A DNA stretch of 28,951 bases from a virus: positions 1 to 28,951 of the IMG/VR virus record IMGVR_UViG_3300031566_000275; one strand, 5' to 3'. Both the position numbers and the translations under genes were made by a program. The notes beneath the pieces are model-generated. The model did no database searches. It had not been told where the DNA came from and saw nothing but the letters and a program-made list of their open reading frames with translations. This document shows positions 28,789 through 28,951 of this stretch, one piece after another (position 1 is the stretch's first letter; every line of letters begins with the position of its first letter).

Positions 28789-28802
28789 CGTTACCAAGTA
28801 GC
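28789..28802 (+). repeat. Direct repeat, right copy (partner at 28568-28581)
   Basis: Exact copy of CGTTACCAAGTAGC. On the minus strand it encodes the last residues of the 42-aa membrane peptide (ATW and stop) and the spacer before the Cys-rich gene. The left copy encodes the holin end in the opposite sense. Confidence 0.75.
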
Positions 28803-28919
28803 GACAAGATTGACCATCATCAAAGTAGCAATTACAACCAGCAAAACCAAAGCAGATTTTGGAAGATCGGAGCATTTCTCATCTTCTTTGCGTCTGCCAA
28901 ACTTCCTGCGATCAATCAT
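28791..28919 (-). CDS. Single-pass membrane peptide on the opposite strand (42 aa)
   Basis: ATG at 28919 follows TTGGAGTCAAAAAA, a good GGAG ribosome site. The peptide begins MIDRRKFGRRKEDEKCSDLP and continues with one hydrophobic helix (SALVLLVVIATLMMVNLVAT, about residues 22-41), ending TW. A basic N-terminus puts the N-terminus inside. The gene ends 4 nt before the start of the Cys-rich gene, so the two form a small operon that runs into the holin from the other side. No family recognised. Confidence 0.55.
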   Translation of the reverse strand: MIDRRKFGRRKEDEKCSDLPKSALVLLVVIATLMMVNLVATW

Positions 28920-28951
28920 TTTTTTGACTCCAAGCGGTTGGCTACGAGAGT

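Noticed and set aside
1-28951. Integrase, attachment sites, CI-type repressor, tRNA genes, insertion sequences
   Set aside because: Looked for on both strands; no supporting motif or structure was seen, so the temperate or lytic lifestyle is left open.

Overview
The window is part of a tailed double-stranded DNA phage (or prophage) genome, not host chromosome. Every recognisable gene is a phage replication, packaging, virion, lysis or small accessory gene. The virion genes follow the order of the short-tailed Salmonella phage P22 and its relative Sf6: small terminase, large terminase, P22-type portal, scaffold, P22-fold coat, gp4-like adaptor, gp10-like stabilisation protein, a needle or fibre candidate, a gp14-position protein, three ejection proteins (gp7/gp20/gp16 positions) and a tailspike with a P22-type head-binding domain. 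It is therefore a podovirus-like member of Caudoviricetes. Several small proteins resemble ones I associate with Burkholderiales phages, so a betaproteobacterial host is a low-confidence guess. No integrase, CI-like repressor or tRNA is visible, so lifestyle is undecided.

Layout. (a) 1-880, minus strand: an early operon that runs off the left edge (ATP-binding protein, then small proteins). (b) 881-1237: a control region with a near-consensus leftward promoter overlapped by two inverted repeats, a rightward HTH gene, and a palindrome ahead of a Cro-like gene. (c) 1238-3981, plus strand: Cro-like regulator, a primase-polymerase/helicase fusion, an intergenic cluster of GGGACA repeats with a large AT-centred palindrome (candidate origin), and two tiny genes. 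(d) 4010-4029: a symmetrical terminator where the two blocks converge. (e) 4048-5704, minus strand: eight small cassettes, several separated by a shared intercistronic unit with a UUCG-type hairpin; one is frameshifted by a 4-nt duplication. (f) 5875-23349, plus strand: packaging, head, connector and ejection genes, with small structural genes and two tandem LamG-like adhesin genes between gp4 and gp10. (g) 23410-27428: two pectate-lyase-fold tail proteins, only the first with a head-binding domain. (h) 27487-28580: a membrane protein, a GH108 endolysin and a holin. (i) 28607-28919, minus strand: two small genes placed against the 3' end of the holin gene; a 14-bp direct repeat flanks the Cys-rich one.

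How it works together. Block (c) supplies one multidomain replicase that would act on the nearby repeat cluster. Block (f) builds the procapsid, packages DNA by a terminase with Sf6-like features, closes the portal vertex with gp4/gp10 homologues and loads ejection proteins. Block (g) provides receptor recognition and block (h) lysis. The least ordinary features are the iteron/palindrome array, the LamG pair split by a single in-frame stop whose Shine-Dalgarno lies in the upstream coding sequence, the repeated UUCG-hairpin intercistronic units, and the repeat-flanked cassette at the lysis end.
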